From Fusobacteriaceae bacterium (GTDB taxonomy: Bacteria; Fusobacteriota; Fusobacteriia; Fusobacteriales; Fusobacteriaceae), in NCBI GenBank assembly GCA_031272775.1, contig JAISTB010000012.1, positions 1 through 64,000 on the forward strand: a stretch of DNA of 64,000 nt, written 5' to 3'. How positions within the stretch are numbered: position 1 is the first letter of the stretch; each line of letters starts with the position of its first letter. Shown here in pieces: positions 27,852-36,083 of this stretch. The notes below the pieces were generated by a model that was given only the letters and a program-made list of their open reading frames with translations, did not search any database and was not told where the DNA came from. Position numbers and translations under genes: made by a program.

Positions 27852-29150
27852 ATGGATTGGAAGGAACTGTACAAATCAAAACTGAAAACGGCTGAGGAAG
27901 CTGTGAAAGTAATCAAATCCGGCGACCGGGTCGTCCTGCATCACGCGGGGTCCGAACCCGCTTACCTCGTGGAGGCCATGGCCAAAAACGCCGCCTCCCT
28001 GGAAAATGTCGAAGTGGTACAATGGGTGGCCCTTACGCCCTCGAGCTATTCCAAGCCCGAGATGAAGGGGCATTTCCGCTTCAATTCCCCCTTCGTGGGC
28101 GGATCCAACCGCAGGACCATGACCGGAAAATACGGGGATTTCACCCCCTGCTTCTTCTATCAGGCGCCCAAACTCATGCGGGAAAAGTTTATCCCCGACG
28201 TGGCCTTGATCTCCCTCTCGACTCCGGACAAAAACGGCTTTTGCAGTTTTGGCGTCTCCTGCGATTACGCCCGGGCCATTGTGGACCACGGAAAAGTGGT
28301 AATCGCGCAAGTCAACAAATATCTGCCCAGAGTCATGGGGGACAATTTTATCCACATTTCGCAGCTCGATATGATCGTGGAGCATGACGAAGAAATTCCT
28401 CTGGTTCCCCAGGCCAAGATCGGCCCCGTGGAGGAAGCCATCGGGAAAAACTGCGCGAGCCTCATTAACGACGGCGACACGCTGCAATTGGGGATCGGCG
28501 CCATACCCGACGCCGTGCTCCTCTTCCTCAAAGACAAGAAGGACCTCGGCATCCATTCGGAAATGTTTTCCGACGGCGTCGTGGATCTGGTGGAATCGGG
28601 CGTCGTGACCTGCCAGCGGAAGAACTTTCACAAGGGAAAGCTCGTCGTGACGTTCCTTTTCGGGACCAGACGGCTCTATGATTTTGTCGATAACAACCCC
28701 ATGGTGCAGATGATGCCCGTGGACTATGTCAACGACCCCCGGATCATCGGGCAAAACGACAACCTGATTTCCATCAACTCCGCCATGGAGGTGGATCTCT
28801 ACGGTCAGGTCTGCGCCGAGGCCATGGGAAAGACCCAGTTCAGCGGCATCGGCGGGCAGCTGGATTTCGTCCGCGGAGCGTCCTTTTCCAAGGGCGGAAA
28901 ATCCATTATCGCCTTCCCCTCGACTGCCAAAAACGATACGATCTCGAAGATCGTGCCCTGGCTAAGCGAGGGAACGCCGGTCACGACCACAAGAGTCGAC
29001 GTCGACTACGTGGTGACGGAATACGGCGTCGCCAAACTCAAGTTCAATTCACTGCGGGAGCGGGCAAGACAGCTCATCGGTATCGCTCATCCCAATTTCC
29101 GGGATGCGCTCAAGGCGGAATACGAGGACAGATTCGCGGAAAAATTCTAG
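27852..29150 (+). CDS. Acetyl-CoA hydrolase/transferase family CoA-transferase (4-hydroxybutyrate or butyrate type)
   Basis: 432 residues. Typical of the Cat2/AbfT family: GDRVVLHHAGSEP at the N-terminus, GIGAIPDAVL, and IHSE237MFSDG carrying the catalytic glutamate that forms the CoA thioester, then GIGGQLDFVRGA. Moves CoA between acetyl-CoA and a short acid (4-hydroxybutyrate, butyrate or similar). Cytoplasmic, fermentation pathway. GGAGGAAAAAGC precedes the ATG. Confidence 0.9.
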   Translation: MDWKELYKSKLKTAEEAVKVIKSGDRVVLHHAGSEPAYLVEAMAKNAASLENVEVVQWVALTPSSYSKPEMKGHFRFNSPFVGGSNRRTMTGKYGDFTPCFFYQAPKLMREKFIPDVALISLSTPDKNGFCSFGVSCDYARAIVDHGKVVIAQVNKYLPRVMGDNFIHISQLDMIVEHDEEIPLVPQAKIGPVEEAIGKNCASLINDGDTLQLGIGAIPDAVLLFLKDKKDLGIHSEMFSDGVVDLVESGVVTCQRKNFHKGKLVVTFLFGTRRLYDFVDNNPMVQMMPVDYVNDPRIIGQNDNLISINSAMEVDLYGQVCAEAMGKTQFSGIGGQLDFVRGASFSKGGKSIIAFPSTAKNDTISKIVPWLSEGTPVTTTRVDVDYVVTEYGVAKLKFNSLRERARQLIGIAHPNFRDALKAEYEDRFAEKF

Positions 29151-29159
29151 GGAGGACGC

Positions 29160-29474
29160 ATGGCGGAGAACGAAAAAAACATGAGCGAAGAGCCGGTAGT
29201 CAAGGGAAATGAAGCCCTTTCCGAAGAGGCCAAACGACTCAAACGGGAAGAGAGCGGACGGATGCAGGACAGAGGCGGCTGTCTCTGGGCGCTGCTCGGC
29301 CTGCTTTTCCCCTATGTGGGCGTGATCCTCTGGTTCGTCTGGCGCAAGGGGAACCCGAGGACGGCCGAGGCCGTCGGGAAAGGCTCCCTGATCAGTATTC
29401 TGTTCTTCGCAATCTTCATCCTGATCTTTTTCGGAATCTTCTTCCTCAACACTTATCTGAAAACCGTGATGTAG
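29160..29474 (+). CDS. Small two-segment membrane protein
   Basis: 104 residues. A charged N-terminal part (about 1-40) is followed by two hydrophobic segments (about 42-60 and 76-98). No family recognised. Nine bp after the CoA-transferase gene with GGGAGG as ribosome site, so the same transcript. Confidence 0.6.
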   Translation: MAENEKNMSEEPVVKGNEALSEEAKRLKREESGRMQDRGGCLWALLGLLFPYVGVILWFVWRKGNPRTAEAVGKGSLISILFFAIFILIFFGIFFLNTYLKTVM

Positions 29475-29475
29475 A

Positions 29476-29508
29476 AAAAGGGCTGCCCGTGAGGGCGGCC
29501 CTTTTGAT
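29476..29508. terminator. Rho-independent terminator
   Basis: Stem AAAGGGCTGCCC / GGGCGGCCCTTT with one mismatch region and T-rich flank; between convergent genes. Confidence 0.82.
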
Positions 29509-29530
29509 TGAAACGTTTATACGCGGGGAA

Positions 29531-29935
29531 TTACTTGTGGGAAACGGTGGCCCGCCCCTTGATGACTTCCCTGCCGTCCTGATTCGTGCAGACGGTGCTC
29601 AGGATGACCCGCTTTTTTTCGGGAATAAGTTCAGTCACTTCCGCCTTTGCGGTGATCGTATCCCCGAAATAGACAGGGGCGGTAAAATCCAATTCCTGGG
29701 ACAGGTAGACGGTCCCCTCGCCGGGGAGCTTCGTCCCCAACACGGCCGAAATGAGGCCGGCCGACAACATGCCGTGGGCAATCCGTCTTTTGAAAAATGT
29801 CGAGGAGGCATAGGATTCGTCCATGTGGGCGGGGTTGACGTCCAGGGATACGCCGGCGTACAGGATCACGTCGGTTTCCGTAATGGTTTTGGTAACACTG
29901 GCTTTCTGGCCGACATGCAATTCATTGAAATTCAT
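29531..29935 (-). CDS. MaoC-family (R)-enoyl-CoA hydratase
   Basis: 134 residues, a single hot-dog domain. The hydratase signature D-x-N-P-x-H is present as SLDVNPAHMDESYA with the catalytic Asp and His, followed by RIAHGMLSAGLIS. Likely hydrates crotonyl-CoA-type substrates to (R)-3-hydroxyacyl-CoA. AGGAGGAAT precedes the ATG. Single gene with its own promoter, near an SDR and CoA-transferase that could share intermediates. Confidence 0.9.
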   Translation of the reverse strand: MNFNELHVGQKASVTKTITETDVILYAGVSLDVNPAHMDESYASSTFFKRRIAHGMLSAGLISAVLGTKLPGEGTVYLSQELDFTAPVYFGDTITAKAEVTELIPEKKRVILSTVCTNQDGREVIKGRATVSHK

Positions 29936-30016
29936 ATGATTCCTCCTTTGGGTGAATCGGTCTTGACTGGATAAAAGAAATATTGAGAGATTCCTTAATT
30001 TTCATTCTATACCAAC

Positions 30017-30045
30017 ACTATAGACCTTTTGTCAGAGGATGTCAA
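30017..30045 (-). promoter_or_regulatory. Sigma-70 promoter of the MaoC gene
   Basis: Minus strand: TTGACA (30040-30045), 17 bp, TATAGT (30017-30022). It leaves an untranslated leader of about 75 bp. Confidence 0.8.
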
Positions 30046-30150
30046 GTCTTTTTATGAATGAAATTCATCGATAACACCGAAATATGGCAAAAATAAAACA
30101 CAAAATAGCATAAATTCGGCATTGAAAATTAGTTGTATGATAAATATTCA

Positions 30151-30179
30151 TTGACTTTATCGAAAAAATGTATTATAAT
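30151..30179 (+). promoter_or_regulatory. Sigma-70 promoter of the LysR gene
   Basis: TTGACT (30151-30156), 17 bp, TATAAT (30174-30179). The 367-bp spacer between the divergent maoC and lysR genes holds this promoter, the maoC promoter and the dyad at 30247; the remainder is AT-rich with nothing clear. Confidence 0.85.
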
Positions 30180-30246
30180 GGAGTAGGATTACTCTTAAAT
30201 TTTACGGAAAAATATGCTATGATATAGCTGCGGTGTATCATGGACA

Positions 30247-30264
30247 TTAATCGTATATGATTAA
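30247..30264. promoter_or_regulatory. Candidate LysR auto-operator
   Basis: Inverted repeat TTAATC-N6-GATTAA, downstream of the lysR promoter and 39 bp before its start codon; contains a T-N11-A pattern. Confidence 0.4.
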
Positions 30265-30302
30265 CGATCGTTTGCCTGTTTTGGCGTTAGGAGGTGGAAC
30301 AA

Positions 30303-31223
30303 ATGAATCTGAGACAATTGGAATATTTTCTGGAAGTAGCGAGGCTCAAGAGTTTTACGAAGGCCTCGAAGAATTTATATGTCTGTCAGTCGGCCCTCAG
30401 CAAGTCTATCCAGCAGTTCGAGAACGAGCTGAACCTGAAGCTCATTGACAGAAGCTCCAAGAGCTTCAAGCTGACCGCCGAGGGGGAGATCCTGTTTGAA
30501 AACGGAAATACGACGCTCAAGACGATTACGGAGCTCTTCGACCGGCTGAACGAGAGCCTGAACTCGGAAAAGGGGACCATCAACGTGGGGGTGCCCCCGG
30601 TGATCAGCACGGTATATTTCACGCGGATCGCCCACAAATTCAAAAATATGTACAGCGACATCAAGCTGAACATCCTTGAGGTGGGGGCCAACATCGTCAA
30701 GACTTCGGTGGAAAACGGGGTGGTGGATATCGGCGTGGTGATTCTGCCGTTCCAGTCCCACAATTTCAACAAAAAATCGGTCTTTTCGTCCGACGTGGTG
30801 GCCGTCGTCAACAAGAACCATCCGCTGGCGGACAGGGGGGAAATTTCCGTCGCCGACCTCAAGAACGACAATTTCCTGATCCTGAATGAGACCTACATGC
30901 TGCACAACAAGATTTTGGAGACCTGTAACGAAGCCGGATTTTCACCCAAGATCACGTCGACAAGCTCCCAGTGGGACTATCTCGTGGAGCTCGTTTCCCT
31001 CGATCACGGCATCACGATCCTGCCGCGGCTCATTACGAAGAAATACAACTCCAAAAACATCCGGATGCTTACCCTGAAAAATCCGGACTTTCCATGGGAT
31101 ATCGCGCTGATTACAAAAAAGGACAAGTACATCTCGAAACCCATGCAGCTGTTCATCAACATGTGCGAACGGGAAAACGAGCAATATTTCAACAAGCTCA
31201 ATACGAGCCTGGCGGGAAAATAG
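30303..31223 (+). CDS. LysR-family transcriptional regulator
   Basis: 306 residues from ATG 30303, with TAGGAGGTGG upstream. N-terminal HTH: MNLRQLEYFLEVARLKSFTKASKNLYVCQSALSK (shown in part: LRQLEYFLEVA, SQSALSK-like). Effector domain follows, resembling the CbbR/CynR group in general layout. Divergent to maoC, which is a plausible target. Its 3' end overlaps the convergent DUF3842 gene by 26 bp. Confidence 0.9.
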   Translation: MNLRQLEYFLEVARLKSFTKASKNLYVCQSALSKSIQQFENELNLKLIDRSSKSFKLTAEGEILFENGNTTLKTITELFDRLNESLNSEKGTINVGVPPVISTVYFTRIAHKFKNMYSDIKLNILEVGANIVKTSVENGVVDIGVVILPFQSHNFNKKSVFSSDVVAVVNKNHPLADRGEISVADLKNDNFLILNETYMLHNKILETCNEAGFSPKITSTSSQWDYLVELVSLDHGITILPRLITKKYNSKNIRMLTLKNPDFPWDIALITKKDKYISKPMQLFINMCERENEQYFNKLNTSLAGK

Positions 31224-31626
31224 GATCAAGTTTTCGCAAAATAGCGGGAATCTCATCGAGATATTTGGCCAAAGGAAGATCCGCGGTCCCTACGACAACG
31301 GCGTTACAGCGCGTGGTGGGGACGAGGATCTTTTTTGCTTGGCTGGCGGAAACGGCGTTTGCTATCCCGGGGCTGATCTCGCCCAGCATGGCGTTGGCGA
31401 GGAGAATCCCCATGGGGCCGATGATGCAATCGGCGCGGGCGCAGTTGTAAATTACGGCGTTTTCACCGGTCGCGGCCTGGTGCGCGCCTGCCGTGAGCAT
31501 GGCCGATGTGGCGGCCGTATTGGTCCCCACGGCCGTTATGATCCAGTCTTCCTTCGCGGCCCGGAGCCGCTCGATGATGGCTTTCCCGACGCCGCCGCCC
31601 ATGCCGTCAATCACGAGGATATTCAT
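31198..31626 (-). CDS. DUF3842 family protein
   Basis: 142 residues. N-terminal VIDGMGGGVGKAIIERL looks like a dinucleotide-binding loop; ADCIIGPMGILLANAMLGEI and ILVPTTRC follow. I recognise this as DUF3842, found in clostridia and related anaerobes, of unknown function. 11 bp after rseP on the same strand. Convergent overlap with lysR. Confidence 0.75.
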   Translation of the reverse strand: MNILVIDGMGGGVGKAIIERLRAAKEDWIITAVGTNTAATSAMLTAGAHQAATGENAVIYNCARADCIIGPMGILLANAMLGEISPGIANAVSASQAKKILVPTTRCNAVVVGTADLPLAKYLDEIPAILRKLDPIFPPGSY

Positions 31627-31637
31627 GGCTTTCCTCC

Positions 31638-32675
31638 TTAACCTTTGAAGATGTTGACCACGTCGTTGACCGTGATCAGGAAAATCAGCGCCAGCAGCAT
31701 AAAATAGCCCGCGTAATGGATGCGCTCCTCGATTTTTTTATTGACGCGGATATGCAAAAGTTCCAGCAGGACAAAGAGGATCCGTCCGCCGTCAAGGGCC
31801 GGAATCGGCAGGAGATTGATGATCCCCAGATTGACCGAGAGCATGGCCGCAAAGAACAGGAGCGTACCGACGCCGTCTTCGGACCATTGCCCGATCTGGC
31901 GCACGATGCCTATGGGACCGGACACCTCTTCTTTTTTGACCTTCCCCCGGACGAGACTGCCCAGGCCCCGGAAGATATTGAAAAAGATGTCCCGGGTGAG
32001 CGTAAGGCTGCGGATAAAGCTTTCTTTCGGGCTTAAATTCACTTTTACCGATTGAGAAGTGACGCCCAGCACAAAGTCCCCCGATTCGGGAAGTTCGGTC
32101 AGGGGAATGTCGGCCGCCTGTTTTTGTCCTTCCCGCAGATATTCGAGGCGCAGCGTCAAAATCTTTTCCGCCGCGTTTTTTCGCACATTTTTGCTGATGT
32201 CGCTCCAGACGTCGACCGGAGCGCCGTTAATCGAGAGAATCCGGTCCCCCGGGCGCAGGAATATGTTGGCGTGGCTTACCGGAAGCACGCCTCCGATGAC
32301 GGGTTCCGTACTTGTGACATATTTGCCGATCAGGACGCCGCTCAAAAATAGGACAATGATCGAAAAGAGAAAATTCATGAAGACGCCCGCGCTTAGGACC
32401 ACGATCCGGGCGAAGGGGCCTTTTTTATTGAAACCGTCCTCCTTGTCGCTGTCGAGGTCCATGCCTTCGATGGCGACGGAACCGCCGACGGGGATGGCCC
32501 TCAGCGAGTAGGTCGTGTCCGCGCGGCCGAAGGCGACCACCACGGGCCCCATGCCGATGGAAAAATCCGCGACCGGCATTCCGGCCAGTTTTGCGGTCAC
32601 GAAATGACCGAGTTCATGGACGAAGACCAAGACGCCCAGAATGAGGACGGCGATCAGGAATTGAAAGATATGCAT
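31638..32675 (-). CDS. rseP: RseP-type site-2 metalloprotease (M50)
   Basis: 345 residues. First membrane helix has the zinc motif H-E-L-G-H; the second zinc site is NLLPIPALDGG near residue 290. A PDZ domain lies between (about 110-190, SINGAPVDVW). Cuts transmembrane proteins such as anti-sigma factors or leftover signal peptides within the membrane. Full length. Eleven bp after tmk, in a tmk-rseP-DUF3842 unit. Confidence 0.93.
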   Translation of the reverse strand: MHIFQFLIAVLILGVLVFVHELGHFVTAKLAGMPVADFSIGMGPVVVAFGRADTTYSLRAIPVGGSVAIEGMDLDSDKEDGFNKKGPFARIVVLSAGVFMNFLFSIIVLFLSGVLIGKYVTSTEPVIGGVLPVSHANIFLRPGDRILSINGAPVDVWSDISKNVRKNAAEKILTLRLEYLREGQKQAADIPLTELPESGDFVLGVTSQSVKVNLSPKESFIRSLTLTRDIFFNIFRGLGSLVRGKVKKEEVSGPIGIVRQIGQWSEDGVGTLLFFAAMLSVNLGIINLLPIPALDGGRILFVLLELLHIRVNKKIEERIHYAGYFMLLALIFLITVNDVVNIFKG

Positions 32676-32685
32676 AGATTCTCCT

Positions 32686-33384
32686 TTACAAGAGCTCCCG
32701 AACCATGGTCAGGATCTCGTTTCCGATGTCTTCGACGCTTTTCAGGGCCCGCATTTCCGCTCCGGGGCCTTCGGAATTCCCGCGCACACAGCGGATTTCT
32801 CTCCAACCGTAGCGTCTCGCGACTTCGCAAGCGGTGTCATGGGCTTTTTGGAGATAGTCGGGACTTTTTTCGTGAATGTCGGGGGATTTCCCGCCGGTCA
32901 TTTTATTTTGACGGGCTTTCATCAGTTGTATGCCCACGGATACCGGCATATTGAGGAAGATCACCAAGTCTGGACGGGGAATCCCCATTTTTTCGTATTC
33001 CAGATCTTCCAACCACTCAAAATACCGTTGTTTTTCGTCCGGATCACTGATTTTCCCGCCCTGGTGAATCATGTTGCTGGTCACGTAGCGATCAGTGATT
33101 AGGACGCCGCCTTCGCGGTAGAAAGCCCCCCAATCGGTCTGGTAGGAAGCGTAGCGGTCGATGGCGTACATGGCCGAGATCGGATAGGGATTGATCCGGA
33201 GCGGGTCTTCGCCAAAGCCCCCCGAGAGATAGAATTCCACGGGAGCGCAGGCGGGAGCGCCGTAATTGGGAAAGGAAATTTTCCGGACGCGCGTTCCCCG
33301 GGAAACGAGCGCTTCAAACAGGCGCGCCGTCTGAGTTTCCTTGCCGCTGGCGTCCGTTCCTTCGATAACGATGATTTTTCCCAT
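32686..33384 (-). CDS. tmk: Thymidylate kinase
   Basis: 232 residues, slightly long. P-loop GTDASGKET, DRYVTSN for the nucleotide-binding DR motif, FLNMP. Phosphorylates dTMP to dTDP. Lysine after the P-loop glycine and glutamate substitution (KET) occur in long-form enzymes. AGGGAGG precedes the ATG. Confidence 0.92.
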   Translation of the reverse strand: MGKIIVIEGTDASGKETQTARLFEALVSRGTRVRKISFPNYGAPACAPVEFYLSGGFGEDPLRINPYPISAMYAIDRYASYQTDWGAFYREGGVLITDRYVTSNMIHQGGKISDPDEKQRYFEWLEDLEYEKMGIPRPDLVIFLNMPVSVGIQLMKARQNKMTGGKSPDIHEKSPDYLQKAHDTACEVARRYGWREIRCVRGNSEGPGAEMRALKSVEDIGNEILTMVRELL

Positions 33385-33434
33385 GGGGCCTCCCTCCGGT
33401 TAGATTACGTAAAATTATACAAAATAAGTCTATT

Positions 33435-34253
33435 TTATTTACCGAACAGCGTAAAAAGCAAAACCGCGGCGCCGAGAACGATCCGATAGACGCCGAAAAT
33501 CCGGAAGCTTTTTTTCTTGAGGTAGGCCATCAGCCATTTGATGACGATCCAGGCGACCGCAAAGGAAACGACGTTTCCGAAAAGAAGAAAGGCCCACTCG
33601 GCGCCCGAAAAGGAAAGCCCGTTTTTGACCAACTTCAGGCCCGTCGCGCCAAACATGGTGGGGATCGCCAGCAGAAAGGAAAATTCCGCCGCGCATTGCT
33701 TGGAAAGGCCCAGAAAAAGTCCCCCAAGGATCGTGGATCCCGAACGGGACGTGCCCGGAACGAGGGCGAGACACTGGAAAAGGCCGATGGCAAATGCCTT
33801 CGACCAGCTCAGGTTTTCCGTAGCGGAAATCGGGTCGGATTTGCCGCAAAGAGCGCTTTCCGGAATCAAAAACAGAACGCCGTAAAAAACCAAAGCCGCG
33901 GCCACCACAAAGACGTTGTCCATGAAGTAATCGGAAATAATATTTTCGAGAAAGAGGCCCGCGATGACCGTGGGGATCAGGGCAACCCCCAGCTTGACAT
34001 AGAGCAGGAAGCGCTTTTTCAGCGTGTCCGGATCCCGCGTAAAGGGATTGAGGACGGGCCAGAAATACAGGACGACCGCCAGGATCGGTCCCAGTTGGAC
34101 GACCACGAGAAAATTGTCCATAAAATGTTTGGAAAGGAGCCCTTTCGCGAAAAGGCTCCCGAAAATGATCATGTGGCCGGTGCTGCTGATCGGCAGGAAT
34201 TCCGTCAGTCCTTCCAATACCGAAAGGAGAAAAATCAGGATAATCGGGTTCAT
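33435..34253 (-). CDS. uppP: Undecaprenyl-diphosphatase
   Basis: 272 residues, about eight membrane segments. The two signature regions are EGLTEFLPISSTGHM and PGTSRSGSTI. Recycles the undecaprenyl lipid carrier for peptidoglycan and other envelope polymers. 11 bp after hldD; both serve envelope synthesis. Confidence 0.95.
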   Translation of the reverse strand: MNPIILIFLLSVLEGLTEFLPISSTGHMIIFGSLFAKGLLSKHFMDNFLVVVQLGPILAVVLYFWPVLNPFTRDPDTLKKRFLLYVKLGVALIPTVIAGLFLENIISDYFMDNVFVVAAALVFYGVLFLIPESALCGKSDPISATENLSWSKAFAIGLFQCLALVPGTSRSGSTILGGLFLGLSKQCAAEFSFLLAIPTMFGATGLKLVKNGLSFSGAEWAFLLFGNVVSFAVAWIVIKWLMAYLKKKSFRIFGVYRIVLGAAVLLFTLFGK

Positions 34254-34264
34254 ATTGCGTTCTC

Positions 34265-35263
34265 CTACAAGTAAGGATCTTCCGTCGCGAGGTAGTTCGC
34301 CACATAGTCGCGAACGCCCTCCTCAAGGGAAGTAAAGTCTTTGGAATAGCCCGCTTTTCTCAGCTTTTCCATTTTCGCCTCGGTGAAATACTGGTATTTT
34401 TCCCGTAAATCATCGGGCATGGGGATGTAGCGAATGACGTCCTTTTCCGAAAGGGCCGGATTTCCCGCGGCCACCCGGACCGCGCCCAGCGCCAGGTCGA
34501 GGAAGGAGCGCGCCTTCCCGGTCCCGAGGTTGTAAATGCCCGAGGGGAAAGGGGAGGTCAGCATCCAGTACAGGATATCGACCACGTCTTTTACATAAAC
34601 GAAGTCCCGCAACTGTCCGCCATCGGCGTACTCTTTCTTGTGGGACATGAAAAGCCGCACGTTTCCGCTGTCGCGAAATTGATTGAAGGCGTGAAAGACC
34701 ATGGAGGCCATGCGCCCCTTGTGGTACTCCTGGGGGCCGTAGACATTGAAAAATTTGAGCCCCGCCCATTTGGGGGGCGTTTCCGTCTGCTTGAGGGCCC
34801 AGTCGTCAAAGATCTTCTTCGACCAGCCGTATTTGTTCATGGGCATGAGTTTATGGAGTTCCGCCGCCGTCCCTTCGTCGTTGTAGCCCGATTCTCCCGC
34901 GCCGTAGGTCGCCGCCGAAGAGGCGTAGAGAAAGGGAATCCGCGCTTTTGTCGCGAAGATCCAGAGCTTTTTCGTATATTCGGAGTTATTTTCCATGAGA
35001 AAATCGGCGTCCCGCTCCGTCGTCGACGAGCAGGCGCCCATGTGGACGACAGCCTCCACAGACCCGGCGTTTTCCGTGTCTTCCAGCCAGTCAAAGAGCC
35101 TGTCTTTGTCTATCCACCCGGCGTAGTCCCGTTTTCGCAAGTTCAGCCATTTGTCGTCGCTGCGGAGCTTGTCGGCCAGAAGAATATCGCCGCAGCCTTC
35201 CCGGTTGAGCTTCCAGACAAAGGCGCTTCCGATAAATCCCGCCGCTCCCGTTACAAGGATCAT
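34265..35263 (-). CDS. hldD: ADP-L-glycero-D-manno-heptose 6-epimerase
   Basis: 332 residues. Extended SDR with GAAGFIGSAFV, DKLRSDDKWLNL, SSAATYGAGE and Y-G-W-S-K as the Y-x-x-x-K catalytic pair; C-terminal FVYVKDVVDI and YNLGTGKARSF are typical of HldD/RfaD. Makes the heptose donor for the inner core of lipopolysaccharide, so it argues for an outer membrane with LPS. ATG lies 14 bp after the preceding gene. Confidence 0.93.
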   Translation of the reverse strand: MILVTGAAGFIGSAFVWKLNREGCGDILLADKLRSDDKWLNLRKRDYAGWIDKDRLFDWLEDTENAGSVEAVVHMGACSSTTERDADFLMENNSEYTKKLWIFATKARIPFLYASSAATYGAGESGYNDEGTAAELHKLMPMNKYGWSKKIFDDWALKQTETPPKWAGLKFFNVYGPQEYHKGRMASMVFHAFNQFRDSGNVRLFMSHKKEYADGGQLRDFVYVKDVVDILYWMLTSPFPSGIYNLGTGKARSFLDLALGAVRVAAGNPALSEKDVIRYIPMPDDLREKYQYFTEAKMEKLRKAGYSKDFTSLEEGVRDYVANYLATEDPYL

Positions 35264-35277
35264 GTTAGCCGCGATCC

Positions 35278-36021
35278 TTATTTGCCCCAGCGGTCGGGTC
35301 TGGAGAGAAATTCGGGATAAGCCACATAAAGCGCTTTGGCGTTGATGTTGTTCCGCTCCCGTTTCCCTACGCCAAGGCCTTTATTCAGCTCATCGAGGGT
35401 CTTTACCCGGGCGGAGACTTCCTTGTGGTACCAGGAATCGGCGTCAAAGAGGGCGTCTTTTTTCAGCAGATCGTTCAGGATCTTCCGCAGTTCTTTGACT
35501 TCCTTTTTCGTGAAATCCCGTTTCTTGGAAAAGGCCACGAGAGTCGACCAGTCCTTGGGATCGGCGATCTGCCGGATATGGGACGAGGGATTTTTGTAGG
35601 TCGCGACGCTTCCCTCGAGGACCATGGTCTTGGCGAGACCCGCGGGATCCTTGATGTTTTCGTTCTTGAGGCTGAAGGTCCGGGGCATCTTTTTCCGGTA
35701 CTTGTCCACAAGATCAACGAATTCCTTGAAATCGTCGGAAGAGATCTGATATTCGTCTTTCTGGCTCAGGGACATCAGGAATTGGAATTCCTTTTCCTTC
35801 ATGATGCCGGATTTCCGTAAATACAATATCGGACCGTCTTCACCGTACCAGTCGTCGATATAAGCCTCCTGCCGGATGATCTTGTCGATGGTCTTGTCCC
35901 AGTTCTTCGCGTCCGCGTAGGTCAGGGCATATCGCAGTTCCGCGGGGTCGGAATTTGAGAAAATTCCGCCGAAGGAGACGATGGACGCCGCCATTACCAA
36001 TGCCAATAAAATTTTTTTCAT
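35278..36021 (-). CDS. Secreted protein of unknown function
   Basis: 247 residues with a short signal peptide (about 1-18, ending near SFGG). The rest is helical and rich in Lys, Asp and Glu, without motifs I recognise. CGAGGAGGTAAC precedes the ATG. Lies upstream of hldD-uppP and may be in the same transcript. Confidence 0.7.
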   Translation of the reverse strand: MKKILLALVMAASIVSFGGIFSNSDPAELRYALTYADAKNWDKTIDKIIRQEAYIDDWYGEDGPILYLRKSGIMKEKEFQFLMSLSQKDEYQISSDDFKEFVDLVDKYRKKMPRTFSLKNENIKDPAGLAKTMVLEGSVATYKNPSSHIRQIADPKDWSTLVAFSKKRDFTKKEVKELRKILNDLLKKDALFDADSWYHKEVSARVKTLDELNKGLGVGKRERNNINAKALYVAYPEFLSRPDRWGK

Positions 36022-36083
36022 GTTACCTCCTCGTAACAGACATTTTAATCGTTATCACAGAACTTCTTCGATGAAATTTATAG

